Notes: generated from the sequence alone by a model not told the origin. Positions 1 to 14,300 are shown, counted from the first letter of the stretch. The stretch is DNA of 64,000 nt from Nemopilema nomurai (GCA_003864495.1 ML133436.1:3535326-3599325), one strand, 5' to 3'. Numbers and translations are program-made.

Positions 1-699
1 TGCCTATACCCCTGTCCGGCTTGGTCGCATCCCTAGTCCTCTCGTTCACATCCTTGTCCTCCAAGGTCCCTTTCGTGTCTGCTACCCAGGACTGGATGTT
101 ACGGCTGTTATCTCCAACAACACATGGGCTTGTGGCGTCATGTGCAACGCGATTAGATAGAGCATCGTCCTTGCTCTCCGCTCTCACCCAGCAGCCCGTT
201 GTCTGTGCTTCCTGCAGTTCCTTTTCAAAACCATTCTTCAGTTCCTTATTGCACTGGCAGCAATGTCTATTTTAGTTGCTGTCTTTGCATTAAGCATCAT
301 GTCACTGCAAACATTTGGATCGGATGGGTGAACCCTTTGGCATGCCCCCTTCCTTGCATCAAGCCGAGCCCTGCTAAACGGATTGCAAGAAACAGGAGCA
401 GTTTTCGAGTCTTTTCTACGATGCAATCCTATCTTCATATCAAAACTCTCCTGCAGTGAAATCGGCTTTCGATTGAGCTGGTCATTTGGCTTTGAAGATA
501 TTTGGAAAATCGAAGTAGCATTGCTTTTGCAAGCATTTGCGGAAACCTTCTTCTTATCAATCGAGGCAACTTTGGCCTCAGCATAAGCAACTTTTCCGAA
601 TCGAAAAGGTGGTGGTTTCAACACTTGGCAACCCTTAAGCGAATGCTCCCCGCCGCTCTTGCTTCGGGAGAAGTTCTTCTTCTGCGACGCACCTGCCAT
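1..699 (-). pseudogene. Broken unassigned ORF running off the left edge
   Basis: From an ATG at 699 a frame stays open for 153 codons to a TGA at 240-238, and another frame is open from about 250 to position 1. The two look like one interrupted coding sequence: basic, hydrophilic N-terminal part (KKNFSRSKSGGEHS) followed by a charged stretch (KELKNGFEKELQEAQ) and then a hydrophilic tail. No splice signals separate the two frames, so a frameshift, and hence a decayed mobile-element or gene copy, is likelier than an intron. I recognise no family. It could also be a terminal fragment of something encoded further left. Confidence 0.35.
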
Positions 700-1864
700 A
701 ACACTGAATCTTTTTTTCTTCTAGTACCGGATATGAACTAGCCCAGTCTCCATACACGGCGCAAATTTCTGGCGAGCAATCAAAACCAAAACCTAGAAAT
801 GAGCTGCTTCGAGATCTCAAGTTACACCCATGTACAAGTCGAGGGCAGACCAAACACACTTCGCGTCTTCCAAGCTTCTTGACGGGGGCTGCAAAGATCA
901 TGCGCCGGGGCGTTTTATCAGCCAGAATTAATACAAATGCTCCCAACAAATAGTGCCCTTGATGCGGCAGCCAATCTTGATGCGGAAGCAGTCTATAGCA
1001 GCCTTCTATCCGTCGATTTTGACTTTGCAGATGCCAATTGATCAGTCAGTCTTGGCCGCTTCCGAGTGGCGGTGAAACTTCGCCCACAATGCAAAACAGT
1101 GCTCTGGAAGGTAATGCTAGCCTGGTCGTTGAAACGTTGCTTTGGCCAATCGAGATTCAATGGAGTCGCAGCAGTAGGCCTTTCTACGCATGCCATCCGA
1201 ATTGGGCGGCCATTTTTGATTTTTCTTTACAACATTTACTACTAGTCGTGATTCCAACTGATTCATAGACAAAGCAATGAATATTTTCCGCTAATCAATT
1301 ATGCATGCCCTTATCTAACCAACAAGGTTGGGTTGGGGGCCATTGTTCACACGTTGCTTACCTATAAGCAGCTATCGAACGAGAAAGCCACTGATTGTTT
1401 GAAGCCCGTGTTACCTGCTTAAGCACAACTGGTATGCTCACTTTATCAAATACCCGCGAGGTAGTGATCCTCGACAAAACAGAGCCGCCATGCCATTCAA
1501 CGGGGATCGTTTCACCGACTTGCAGGAAAGATAACAGCAGTTGCTGCAAAGCTAATAGACGGCGCTTGATCGAAGTGGATCGTTGCCAGAGTAAGACCAG
1601 CAAAAGCATGAACAGATGCGATTGGAATTCGACCAGAAGATGGAATAGTTGCACTGCTACTTGATCCATACACTGGAACACAACATGGACTGGATGTTTC
1701 GATGGAATGGAAAATGCACCGATCATGTGCCAGTATTACAATGAGAAGTGCACCATTACGCTGTCTTGGCAGTTCGTGAAGTGCATCTAAACGCGGAAAT
1801 GCCTCTTAGTTAGTCAGGTAATTAGGGCATCTAGCTACAAAGTTGAAGCCTCGCATTCAAGTCC
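700..1864. other. Region without a supported gene
   Basis: Short ORFs only. Around 1480-1650 the plus strand shows a decayed coding-like stretch with frequent in-frame stops (fragments such as FTDLQER). Just left of the B-box array, about 1801-1875, a sequence loosely resembles a tRNA head (TTAGTCAGGTAATTAGGGC, then ATTCAAGTCC), possibly a SINE remnant. Confidence 0.4.
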
Positions 1865-1955
1865 GGGATCTAATCCCGGGTTCTAATCCCGGGTTCTTAT
1901 TCCGGGTTCTAATCCCGGGTTCTAGTCCCGGGTTCTAATCCCGGGTTCTAATCCA
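1865..1955. repeat. 13-bp tandem array (7 copies), B-box-like
   Basis: Seven head-to-tail copies of GGGTTCTAATCCC or one- to three-base variants. Each copy is itself an imperfect palindrome (GGG...CCC) and is one base from the polymerase III B-box consensus GGTTCRANYCC. Sits in the presumed PKN intron or 3' flank. Confidence 0.9.
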
Positions 1956-2546
1956 TGGTTCACATGAGGGCTATTCTCTCGTCTCCTGTCCATCCAGAAG
2001 CATTGGTTACAAAGCGGTGTCATTGATGTAAAGCAGGGCGACTGGCTTACGCTAACTTATGCTTGTGTTAATCCAGATCGAATGTCCTTGTCACAGTGTT
2101 CTCGTTTAAAGCACTTTGCCTGTATCTAGAACTCACCTATATATACTTAGTCTAAATGTGGATAATTCGCATCTACTTTGAATTTAAAGAAATACTGCCA
2201 AAGGCAAGGTTTAAAGGCCAAGGACAATGTGACGTCATGCCTACTTCTACAAGGGGCTGCTGCTATCATTGATAAGATGAACTGAAGCCAGAGGAAAGAA
2301 GGGCTGCAGTGAGAAGGAAAGGTAACGCACCAAATGGTCTTCTTGTGGATGGGGGTAAAGAGAGTGAACACTTATTATTGCGTTTAATAAGTATTGAAAA
2401 TTGCAAACAAGAAGGGAGAAAACAGGTAAGAAAGAGAAAAGAGAAATGATGAAAAAGGGTGAACAATATATGACAGAAAAGCTTACCCTAGCTCAGTATA
2501 AGCCAAAGATGTGAAAAATATTGATTCAAAAAGAGAACAGGCTCAC

Positions 2547-5500
2547 CTCCGCACGTAACATGCCAGTTGGTTCCAGGGGTACACAGACTTCATGTCTTTG
2601 ATTGTCTAAAAACTCTTCCAACTTCAAGAAGACAATGCCACACAGAGATCTGTAGTCCTTATAGTAGATTCCAATTTCAAGTTCTCTAGACTAAAAAATA
2701 AAATGTCAACCTAAATACACACATTCTCCAAATTGTTATCTTATACATCCTGAAAAACGGATTTGAATGCAACAAGAGATAGCTAGAAACCGGATCGTCT
2801 CAATACTGCCATCGGACCTTCGTTGAGTTATCGTCTCACCTTATCCAGGTCGAGGTGAAAGGATTCATTCCAGCAGTGGGACCCCCCTGACCTCCAACTT
2901 GTTTGGCCAACATCTGAATTGTCCAACTTTATAACGGCACATATTTCATCTAAAATCAAAACAACGATTGCACCAAATGCAACAAGCTACAGACAGCGTT
3001 TCTACATCATCCCTACTTGTAATCAAGCGATTAAAACCAAGGAATATGTTTTAAACGTCGGGGTGGTACACGTGCGAAGTCCATGCATTATTAAACAACT
3101 ACATGCAGTAGCGTAGCTTGGTGTGTTTAATCTAAAGGACTACTGTTTCCTTTAACTAGAGACGATCACTTACAATTAACAGACACATTCAAGTATTGAC
3201 AAAATGGAGAATTTCATAGCCGGAAAAAATGTCTTACTTGATACTGAATCGTCGTATTTATTGGAGTGGTAGTTAAGTGTTGAGCCCCTTTTACTTAACC
3301 TAAACTTGTTGTCGGGGCTTCCAGAAATGCCGTAATTCTTTCGTGGAATTCGATTGGGAATGTTCTCTAAAAGATTATCAGCTCCTATCACAGTTATCTG
3401 CAAATGAAAAGAGCAAACGTCAATGGGGGTGGGAAAAAGTAGAAAATCAGTCCATCCAATAGACGCTCTTAAACAAAATGACTCAGTGAAAACAAAACTA
3501 AATGGCATAGCTCCACCTTGCATGCCAAAGCAAGGCCAGGTCTACCAAAAGGCTTGGAGCATTCATAAGAACATGGTCTGCTACCAGCTACATAATCTTG
3601 GACGTCTACCCACTCTGTTGTCAATTGGTGGCAAACCATCACCTGACATCGTCAATGTCAGAACTACAGCCTACTGCTCCTTAGACATCTATAAACGCAA
3701 TAAACGTCATTACAAAACAAACCTCTAGTTTGCCTGTTAATGCTGCAGGCTTTTGTAGCCTTTGCTGTTCCTTAGAAATATGATTGTTCTCCTTGAATAT
3801 TCCAGCTTCAGCACCTTCTGGGGATAGTTCTGCCATTCGCTTTTCTAGTGACAAGTGCAGCAAATCTAGCTTCTCACCAGATTCAAACATTCTCTTTTCA
3901 GCCTAAAAAGGCAAAAACAGTTAACCTAGAGCAGGTTTGTTGAATGACTGAAGCAAAATCGTATGCAAAATATCTAAAATATTGGTGCCTAGATGATTTC
4001 CTCATAAATTTGCAAAAAATGCCAATACAAAATGATGAAAAACCTTTGTAGTAATACAAAACTTGGATAATAGCCTAGGCAACCAAACCTTCCCATACCA
4101 CATATTTATTAGAACCAGGCTTTTCCATTGTACATTGCCTCTGTTTTCTTTAGAGACAAATGGAGTTAGCATCAACCAAAAATGTAACATGATCATGGGA
4201 TACAACCCAATGAGCAGCAGCTAACTTCCCACAAAAAATTCAAAATACCTCTTGCGTAGCTTTCTTGTCTTGTACCTTCAGTAGCTGAGTGATCATATTT
4301 TTTGCACCCTCTGAGACTCTAGTTTCTATGTCTATATGGTGTCTCACATCTTCTATTCTTTGCTCCAGCAAAGACAACTTACTAGAGTTTTTCTTGTACA
4401 AACTATCATCACCATTTTTCCCACATTGCGATTCTAGCGCTAAAATTTGTTGTTGCTCCCTCAAAACTGACATCTTTATTCCGTCAATTTTCACTCTGGA
4501 GTCCTCTAACATCTGAAGAGTCTCTGCCATCAACTTTTTATTTTTGTCGCCTTTTGATAGCATTTGAAGCATGTTTTCAGCCCCTTGTTTAACTTTAGTC
4601 TCAATATTGAGTTGCTTCTCTAAGGATGCTATTCTGCTATTAGATAATTCAGCACTAATATTTCCATCTTGAGATTGAGGAGGAAGTGGAGATGATGTGG
4701 CATCTGGAACATCTCTGTCACCTGGAGAAACAAGCCAACAAAAGCAATTATTATCAGACAAATCAGGAAGTAAGCCAAATGCATAACAAATCAAGTGCTA
4801 ATTCCTTGAGAGTGACTAAAATATCTCACAACAACCAAATCATTAAAATAAGGGAGACTTGGATACAATATTCTTGGCATGGAAAAAACATAATAAAAGA
4901 TTTGAAAATGACAAAGAAGACCTTCTTATACATGAGCTTCATTGTCATATCAATTCTGAAATAGCTTGACAGCAAGCAAATGAACAGTAAAAATCTAAAA
5001 CAGGAAGTTTTCAAATGAACAGCTGTTTTTGAGGTCAAACAATTACTAATGTATCATCTCATTCAGCATTATCATCAACCTCATAATATAAGTTAAGTAT
5101 AAAACAATAACAATAATAAATAATATGATTCATGCTTCATCCAAAAACATTTATTCAAATATATTCCAGAATTTGTAGAGAAATGAAAAAATTCCTGAGC
5201 AGAAAAAATGTAAAGAACTTTATTGACTTTATTATTCTTATTGTAAGATTTGAGAAAAAACTGACAATGATTTTAATAGTTTGTGTAGAAATCAAGTTAA
5301 AATTCCACCAACAGTAAAGATGCCAAAGATCAATTTTAAAACTATTGCAAAAGCCATTCTGGGCTTTTGGGCATCTAATCTTTTGAAGAACTAGAATACT
5401 GTAGTGTATTTTACAGTTATTTAGAGATCCTTATATAACTGACAATGACAGGTGGAGCAGACCAATATCAAATCACAAGACAAAGGTTGGTTGACAAATC

Positions 5501-7925
5501 TTTAAAATGAAAGAGCACAATGCAAAGGAAACATGCTAGTGCTCGACAAGTAAACTGTTCCAGGTATTTTAGTCAAAGTAATTAAAGGGATTTTTAAAAA
5601 AACTTGGCTCTAATAAATTTAATAAATATTTAAAATTACCAACACTTTCACATTGGGAGATGCTGGGAACAAGATGTCCTGTACAGAAATTTGTTAAGTA
5701 AAATTTTGAAGATTTTATGAATAATTTTAGTAATGTCCACTGGGGTCCAGTTCACTAATCCAAATGGCTCTCTTGCTGTTTCTACTTCAATTTCACTGAT
5801 TCATTTGTTTCTGGGGGGGTGGGGGTGGGGGGGGTACATTGAATAAACAACAGCCATCCAATGCTGTGATAATAAGGTTTCAAGATGTTACAATGATCTA
5901 TGAAAACTTTCAATAAAACCAATAGCAAATGGCATTCTCCTCAGCAATATTTCCCTTAATGCAGATCATAATTGACCTGCTTAGCTCTTAGCTTATAAAA
6001 CCACACATGTGACACAATGGCTGTCTAGCTTCTTAATTTCCTGGTTTCTTTGATTAAGTTATACACACACCGTTCTCCTTACATTTGCACACTTTTCTTT
6101 AAAAGCACATAAAGGTATAGCAATGACTTTCTCTGTTTGGAAAAAGTACATTGCCCGTATCATTTTGTTAAGATTTTATGGTCTTTGCCAATCAAGAACT
6201 GGCAGAAAGATTCTTTTGCTGTGGGCTCATGTGCTTGAGAGTATGAAAAGCAGCAGCAGAATTGGGGCAAAGTAGTTGAGGTATACCAGCACTACTGAGA
6301 ACATGAAAAACATTCTTCCCCCAGATGGGCTACAAACCAATTAAAGTTGTAGGAGAATTGATTATCTTAGCAGATTGGTGTCCATAGTTAGAGCTAACAA
6401 GGCACAGGAAGGAGGATCACAATAAGTCCCATTACACAAAAATGAAAATGTTGGACTTTGAGATGGTAAAGGTAGTTGCAGTGACTAAAATTACAGACCA
6501 CAAACAAGTTTAAATCAACTTCCCATCAGCCAAGGACAAATCATGATAAATTTACTTAACAATTGGCAGTGTTGCCAGGTATATAATTCAAAGCTAAAGT
6601 CTAAAGTTTAAAAAAATCAGTTTAAAGTAAAAGAACAAGTTCAAGAAAGGGAGCAATTTCACTCAACTAAAAGTAAAGTGACATGAGCTCTCAGGATTCC
6701 CTTTCTGTTTTAGTCCCTTGGATAAGTCATTGAAATCTAATATTTATTTTGCCCTAACTTCCTGACTTTACATAATGATATGCCTATACCCTTTTAAGCC
6801 AAAACATTTTTGCAAATCTATGAATCTAAGCAGAAAATTGAATGTCTGGTTTCATTTTTCTTCTTATAGCAGCAAAACGTACTTGAAAAGCCTGCTAACA
6901 ATAATATTTTTGATAATAGGAAAAACAATCAAAAAAGTGCTGCAATCAATAAATTTTCCATGGAACTGGAATGGATTAGCAAGATAATGCCCCTGTAAAG
7001 CAATTCGAATTGTGTGATAGGACAAGGAAAATCCGGTGCGCGAATCACCCACACCTAAATCAAATATGGGCAAGTGATCAGCGCCAAGAGTGATGAATCA
7101 TAGATGCTGTAAACAGTTTGTGCCGATTATGTGTCATATTTTATCTTTAAACTTGTCATGGTTATTATGGCTCTTTGGATTTATAGTGGTGAAGTAATTA
7201 AAAAAGCCAAAACTGAAATAATCACCTTTTTGAGAAGCTTAGCCACGACAATGGGTATTATTTGATTTCCCAACAAATGGGTAACCAACAACAATAACTT
7301 AGGCCGCGGTCTTTATCGCCCCATCATGAACCCCAAAATAGCAACTTTGCAGATATATTGATGTTTTCTAAAAGACTCGACAATTAATATGTTCAAACCA
7401 GACCTTAAATAATGCTTCGTCGGAAATTGCAAGTGTTTGGAGCAAGCATCAACTTTGTTTGCGGCGATAAAGTTAATATCAACAAGCATCAAGGGGTGTG
7501 GGAAGCATCTTTAATGTTTTATTTAAAAACAAACGACAAAATATCGAACCTCCTTTTCCAATGGTAAGAATTTCGTCTGATAAACGTGCATTAACCTCCT
7601 GTAATTCATGATGCAGTTGGTCGAGCTTGGCATTTGACTGCTTGATAGCCTGGTTACACTGGGCTAGCGTCTTTTTGTCAGTTGATACCTTCCTCAAGTT
7701 CTCAGCTCCCTCTTTGATCTTTAATTCACGACGAATTTCCACTCTCAGTGTTTCACGAAGCTGCTCAACTTGCATATGAATAGATGTTTCCGAGTTTATG
7801 CGAGACATCTTGGTAATAGTAATCAGAGTATCTCTCTCAGGCGCAGGGCCTAAGATGCTGCTGTTACTACTGCTACTCCTGAACAGAAGCGAAAGTGGCA
7901 AGCTTTGTCTTCTACTTTTGGACGC
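2547..7925 (-). CDS. PKN: Protein kinase N (PKN/PRK) N-terminal part: HR1 repeats and C2-like domain; 3' end outside window
   Basis: Rho-effector serine/threonine kinase of the PKC-related family; HR1 coiled coils bind Rho/Rac GTPases and the C2-like domain is the lipid-responsive regulatory part. Exons by splice signals and phase: 7925-7550, 4721-4249, 3902-3723, 3397-3238, 2949-2840, 2690-2547; all phases join. Exon 1 carries HR1a with the family signature [14 protein letters not shown]. Exon 2 carries HR1b (VKQGAENM) and the start of HR1c (EGAKNM). Exon 3 ends HR1c and enters KPAALTG. Exons 4-6 encode the C2-like domain ([33 protein letters not shown]). The 5' edge is an acceptor (CCACAG at 7931-7926), not a start codon; an internal ATG at 7808 could initiate, otherwise a 5' exon lies upstream. 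After the donor at 2546 I find no V5 or kinase exons in the remaining 2.5 kb, so the catalytic half lies beyond position 1. The 2.8-kb intron 4722-7549 shows no exon, only a G-run at about 5812-5836. Confidence 0.93.
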
Positions 7926-10900
7926 CTGTGGAACCAAATAATCTAGTGATTAAGTAATTAGGCAAGGATATTGCTTACTAAATTAATTCAGGCGCAAAAT
8001 GCTTAACGAAATTTCCGGTCAGGTTACTTCCATCTTGAAATAAGTTGCAAACAGCTCACTTGGCCCTGTCTACCACAAAAATGCGCAGGCTTGATGAAGC
8101 AACAATACTATCTTTTTAACCAATCAGCTTGTTTTAAAACAATCGCTCTGATACCGGCTCACTGCGCTTTCACAGCGCCAACCTTACCTTCAACGGATGG
8201 CAAAGGTTACCAAAGAATTACGACGATTTCCACCTTATGGGGAATTAAATGAAATCACTGCATTGTGGTGAATTTATACTTTTCTCAGAACTGCCACAGA
8301 AAGTGTATGAAACAAAACTGTATAGAGCACGAAATAGCGATTTAAGTGACCGCATGATTTCTAAAAAATTTCCAGTCCATTTTAAAAATTTCCTTGCAGT
8401 TCAATAAAATTTTTAATTGGTGGTGATAAATTAATTCGAAGGCGAAGTGCGCATGGAAAATTAAAAAGCATAAGTGATCTTGGAATAAACCATCTTTATT
8501 ACGCCCTCTTGACAGAAAATCTCATTAATCCCTAGTCTTGCATAGCCCCCTAACCATGAAGTTGCATTCCAGGGACGGAAAACTAAAATCAGCTAGCTTA
8601 AAATTATGCAACTTTGAGGAGATAAGACTATGCCCCTTGTCAAAAGCTTGGACACTGGGGAGGAGAAAGAATGTTTCAATTGATAAAGAAGGCCTACTTT
8701 GGAAAAAAGGGAATCGCTGGTCTAGTTCTTTGGCAGCTGCCTCTGTCTGCTACAGGTGTGTCGTGCCTTCTCACGAAACATTTAAACATGTCTTTTGTAT
8801 TGGCAATTATTCACAAAAATCATTATGGAAAGGGAAAAAATGTCAATCCAATCTGTGGTTTCAGTGGTATGCCCCCTCCATCCCTGATCAATCACTTCTG
8901 TTAGTAAACCTGCTTGCTTTCGTATCCAATCCCGGAGTTGTCATTATTTGATCCAACCTTAAGTTATTAAAGATTTAAGAAACTCTACCTCTAGCGGAAT
9001 GTGTTGCAACTCCTTCAAAGAGAGGGGGGGGGGCTAATGTTTAAGAATAACAACAAACATATACCAAAACGGAAGTATCAGCAACAGTTTGTCGTTAACA
9101 AAGCCCCCCTCCCTCCCCCAAAGCTCTGACTGCTTATTAACTTGATAATTGTTCAGAGAAATGCGCTATCTCGATGGCTTAGGATATTTAATATCGCATG
9201 TTTGAAATCAGATGACTTTAAAAATAGAATTTGACCTCAGTTGGCTGCCAAACTGCCGCGAATTGCTTAAACGCAACTAGAAGTGCCCTTGAAAAATAAT
9301 AAAACACATCACTATCAGATACAAGAATGCTTTGAGCCCATTTGAATAACATATTCAGGTTTGGCAAACAGATAGCTACAGTGTAGTTTACCCATTTGAA
9401 GCAATTATTTAAGGCGGATATCAAAAGCAATTTGAAAGCAAAGAATGTAAATAGAAAACTCACCATCGGGATTTGGAGATTATCTTTCGTTTTCCTAAGA
9501 TCTTTTACCATTTGGAAGTAAAATCAAAACAAATCATGGGATCCTGATCATGAGTTCGCATGTATCGCTCGTTCGAAGAACAACCAACATTTTCTGCCGT
9601 CTCGTTCCAAATTTACTCGCCCTTGACAGCTGGAAGCCAAATAGCCCTCGACTTAGCTCGCTTTTTGGTTATTTTTATGCGTACACTGCCCTTGAACAAC
9701 AAGAATCAGTCAACACCTCGCACCCACGGCAGTTATTTTCGTCCGTAACCCAACGTCTAGATCCGCGCAATCACGTGATTACTGGTGGCTGCCTTTGTCC
9801 GGTGAATTGGTAACCAGCTGGGCCTTCCATAAATGATCGCTGCAGCATAATTATTGCAAATTCTTTTCGCTCAATTCAATACACAGATATCTTAGCAACC
9901 ATGGCAGCGTGAGCTGGATAATCTTCCCTTCCCTGAACCCGTGGGCCTCTGAACGGGGGAGCAGTTTTTCTCAACAACAATCTGGCTGGTCAATCACTGC
10001 TTTCAAACTGCCGGTGATACCAGCACACAACAACAGTTGCTGCATGAGGCAACGACAAAGCCTGAATGAAAATGCAAGTTTGCCACGAAGATGGAATCGA
10101 CGCGTTGCAATTTGACCTGGTCCCGGGATCCTTTGAAAATTGAATTACATTTTTGTAAAATTGGCTGCAATGCTTCCATTACTTTTACTCTTGTGTATAA
10201 GGAAGAAGAAAATTTTCTGGTACGCCATCATTTATAGAGTCTACGTTTTGCAGATTTTTAGGGTAAATAATGTACAAATGACATGGAATGCTACGAGTCT
10301 TGTTTGCGGGGGGGGGGGAGGTGTGGTGAACTTCTCAGGTGTCGAATTATCCCCTTTTAAATGACACGATTCCTATCGTACCAGTGTTCCCCGTCTGCAA
10401 ATAAGGAAGATTTTCTGTTGAGGGATTCAGCAATAAGACCTCTAAACATTTACAAAAATGTAAAGCCATTGACCAAAAATTAAAATAGGATTGACTTTTC
10501 ATTTGTTTTAGCTGTTATCGGACACTAATCCACTTTGTTATGTAAAGTTTCCTTGTAAAGTTTCCTTGTCCTGGATTGTTTCGGGTTGCACTGCTTACCA
10601 AAGCAAAAAACAGTACTGCACCAGCTATGTTCACTCAAATGAAGACATTCATGCTGCGCAGCCTTGTTTATTGTCAGTGCGATGGAGCGTGATTTGGGTG
10701 GAATGAATGGTCCCTTCTAGTCCTCGGATGCATTTTAATCATCCCGCCGAACAGTCAACTTGCAAAACGTTACCATCGAGAGGTATCTTCTGATTTCTAG
10801 CTTCACTACCATAGCTTTGATATGAAGGATACTAAAGACAAAAACAAAAATATCTTAATGATCCACTTTTGCCATAAACGGATTACGTACAAAGAGTCGC

Positions 10901-10942
10901 CCTGATCCTTATGAAACTGAATCCTTTGTAACAGATGATAAA
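7926..10942. other. Upstream flank of PKN; no supported gene
   Basis: The longest frame here, 8538-8951 plus strand, begins with TTG and shows no domain. Poly-G and poly-C runs occur near 9023-9035 and 9103-9120. Any 5' exon and promoter of PKN would be expected here, but I cannot place them. Confidence 0.5.
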
Positions 10943-11332
10943 CCTTGCCAGGCTCAGCTCAACCTCGTATGGATTCAGTTCAACCTATGCACGGATTCAG
11001 TTCAACCTATGCACGGATTCAGCTGAACCTGGCACGGATTAAACTTTGCAAGGATTCAGTTCAGCCTTGCACGGATTCAACTCAACCTATTCACGGATTC
11101 AGTTCAACCTATACATGGATTCAGCTGAACCTGGAAAGGATTCAACCTTGCACGGATTCAGTTCAACCTTACACGGATTCAGTTCAACCTATGCATGGAT
11201 TCAGCTCCACTTTGCACGGATTCAGTTCAACCTTGCACGGATTCAGTTCAACCTATGCATGGATTCAGCTCCACTTTGCACGGATTCAGTTCAACCATGC
11301 ACGGATTCAGTTCAACCTATTTACGGATTCGA
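10943..11332. repeat. Satellite with 16-22-bp units built on GGATTCAGTTCAACC
   Basis: Around eighteen degenerate tandem units start with GGATTCA and continue GTTCAACCTATGCAC or GCTGAACCTGGCAC; lengths 16, 21 and 22 bp alternate. Two plus-strand frames stay open across it, but only because of the repeat. Confidence 0.93.
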
Positions 11333-14300
11333 ATAGCGTAAATCAAGTAGATACATGGACCGTCCGTCAACTGAGCTTTCAAACAAGAGCTGGCTTTTTC
11401 TTGCTCTCACTAACCCGGAGTGGACTGGCTCTGTGCTGCTGCATAATTCAAAACGCTGTTATTCAAAAGGCAGTTCTGGTTATAGTGAATCAATTGTTTG
11501 GCCGTAACACGACCTCACGTTTTCACCAGACACCCTATATTTTAAAAAGGCATAAACATGTGTCCAATGTTGTGATATCCAACGGCTTTCAATATTGTTG
11601 CCCTAGTCCAATGTACAACAAATCCTGCTGAGGCGTTCAGGAAGCAGGAATGAAGGCAATGTAAGAAATTTACCGTCGGGTCTCGCTTTCATTTTATGGC
11701 CGCTTGAGCGCATTAGAGCTAGTCCACATGAACCTTCCCCTGCATCTTCATGAGCGTGCCTATTGTTTTCTAAACACCAAGTTTAGGCAATCAGTTTACG
11801 GCAAGTTTTCTTTGTGTCCAACAGAAAAAAGCCATAAATTCATAGATACGTATCAACATGGCAAGAAATAGCGTAAACATAACTTTCATATAGTTAAAAC
11901 ACTTTTCATCATTTCTAGCTTTAAGTATGCACCACTTATACCAATGTACCATTGTGAAGCAGTAACAACGAATTGGCTTTTTACCCTTCATCTCTTTACC
12001 TATGCTCAAAGAGACCATTGATGTAAATTGACCTCTGTATTCTTATAGCTTAGATTTGTGTACCTGGCTTTTTTTAATCAGTCAAGCATCGCAAAAGTAA
12101 TTTCCGCATTTAATATGGGCCAACTAATCCAATTACAAGACAAGCCACTTTGCTTCCCACTCTCTGCAAAGTCTTACCAAAATGACGCCCCTACAAGTCT
12201 CTTTAATGTGCAAATAGACCATTTGAGTTTTGAAATAGGCACCCTAAAGATTTTGCATTCATATCCTTTGTTGAAATTATCGAATCACTTTAAGCATTGA
12301 TTTCATTCATCTTTAATAAATGTCTGATACTTAATCGCATGGTTATCTCAACATTTTGTGTCTAAATTTTAGAAACTATTCGCTTTGTTCGATATAAATA
12401 ATCCTGATTTAAAGGTAAGAGCTTGTTATGTTCTCTAACATAAACTCTAAGACCATTTTTACCAGTAACGTAAAGACATGACATACTTGCCCACTAATGC
12501 ATCATTCTTATTCTTTTTCTCATCCTTTTACAAACCATAGAAGACGCAAACACCTTGGCCTCCCATTTCTCCTTATTAGCAGGTTATTCTTGATTGAGGA
12601 TCAAACATATTCGTTGTCCATAGTGCATTATTGCTTTGCCTGTGCGTCTGAGACCTTGTTACATCGCCAGATTTTCAACTCACTATTTTAGCACGAAATT
12701 TAGAACTACCATTTATTTAACGCACTCGCATGGTTTATGGCAATTTAGTGTCCTTATTTAGCATAGTTTATCTCAAAGTTCAAAAGAGCAATATAAAAAT
12801 AAGTAAAATAAAATTGAGAAACAAGAGCAATTAAAGATTAAATGTGGAACATATGGAGAGCATGGAATTAATTGACAGACAACACGAATTATTCCAAGTC
12901 TGTTACAGTACAGGCAGAAAGAAATTTGCAGCAACAGCCAAATTCAAACCAGTCACCACAAATATTCTCTGTAATCAATCTTAAAAATATGTTTGAATTT
13001 TGCTGATACGAATGAACTTACGGTCTGTATTGTATCCACGAGGCATTGTGAAAATCCATTAGCTGCATTGTTGTATATTACCTAACGTATGGTATCGTTT
13101 GAAGTTGCCATGTTATTTCTTTAGCTGACTTGTTTTATTCGGTTTAAACTCTCGTCGCTTTCCTACCGTGGATTATTGTTCACGATTTGAAGCGTGCAAT
13201 TTGATGTTACATGTCACATACATCTTTCGAATAGACACCCAAATTCACGAGCTGAGACAAGTACATGAAAGAGCATTTGACAGCTAGGCAGCAGAAAGAT
13301 CTTCTGATCAGCAGCAGTGACCTTATCTAAAATGTGCCATTCATTGATTGTTTCAATAAAATGGTGTTTATTGCATTGAAGCAAACCGCATTCACAAATT
13401 ATAAATCAGACTTTTGAGCTATAACTCGAATGGGATAGAAGGAATCTCTTACGATCAAATTGAAGTCTTTCAAGCTCACGCGAGGGCTTGATAATTTCTA
13501 GACATGTTAAGATTCATTAACTTTACCAATCTTAAGCGAGCTTCATTCATCAAATACGAGGGCTCTATACCGAGGTGTGAACAATACAATAGTTTTTTTC
13601 AGCGAATGATGAAGTGCTTTTATGCGCTGTTCTTCAGACCTCTTAGCCAATTTGAACATGAAAGTGGTTGACTTAGCCTAGCCACTGATGTTTATGAAGC
13701 GGTGAAGAAAATCAATTGAAGAAGGGGATGTTGGTCGAATTCATACCTAGTTAGATGTATGATATAATTTGTTATCTTGTTATATAGTACTTGCTTACGA
13801 TATTCATCTAGTCATATGGCTCGATCCCTTTGTTTTTTTTCATTATAGCCATTTTCATAATCGTCCTTGCTCTCTATGAAAGAGCTTGCATGTGGCATCT
13901 GAAAATGTGTTATTTTCCCATGCCAGGTGCTTTGCCAAAAGAAAAACAAGATTTCTTTGATGAAAACAACACAATTTTCTTTGATGTAATCTTGCAGCTA
14001 TGTCATCAGTTTCTATATGATATATTTTCTTATCATTTCTTTCAAACGGCAAGGCAATTTGCTGGACCACCTCGTCTGAAGATCTGATGTGTTCCTTTTG
14101 ACCTCACAAGTAATGAGATACTTAAGTTGATAAACTCCCACACATTTGATTAAGAGGACCATATTGCTTTTGGATAAGTGTTAGTCCAATTTTCATTTTG
14201 CTGTATGTTGCTTACTCATCTTTGTCCGTAGTGTCCCCCTCACACCATTTTTAGAAGTTAAACAAAGACGTGGCAGAGTGGTAAGATTGAATTTGCTTTT

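Noticed and set aside
5812..5836. G-run as a functional quadruplex
   Set aside because: G-rich tract is real but nothing around it indicates function; simple low complexity.
7550..7937. PKN start at 7937
   Set aside because: The codon is TTG and a good acceptor lies at 7926; treated as an internal exon edge.
8538..8951. 137-codon plus-strand ORF
   Set aside because: Begins with TTG, no domain, no splice pattern.
10945..11631. 228-codon ORF
   Set aside because: Non-ATG start and almost half of it is the GGATTCA satellite.
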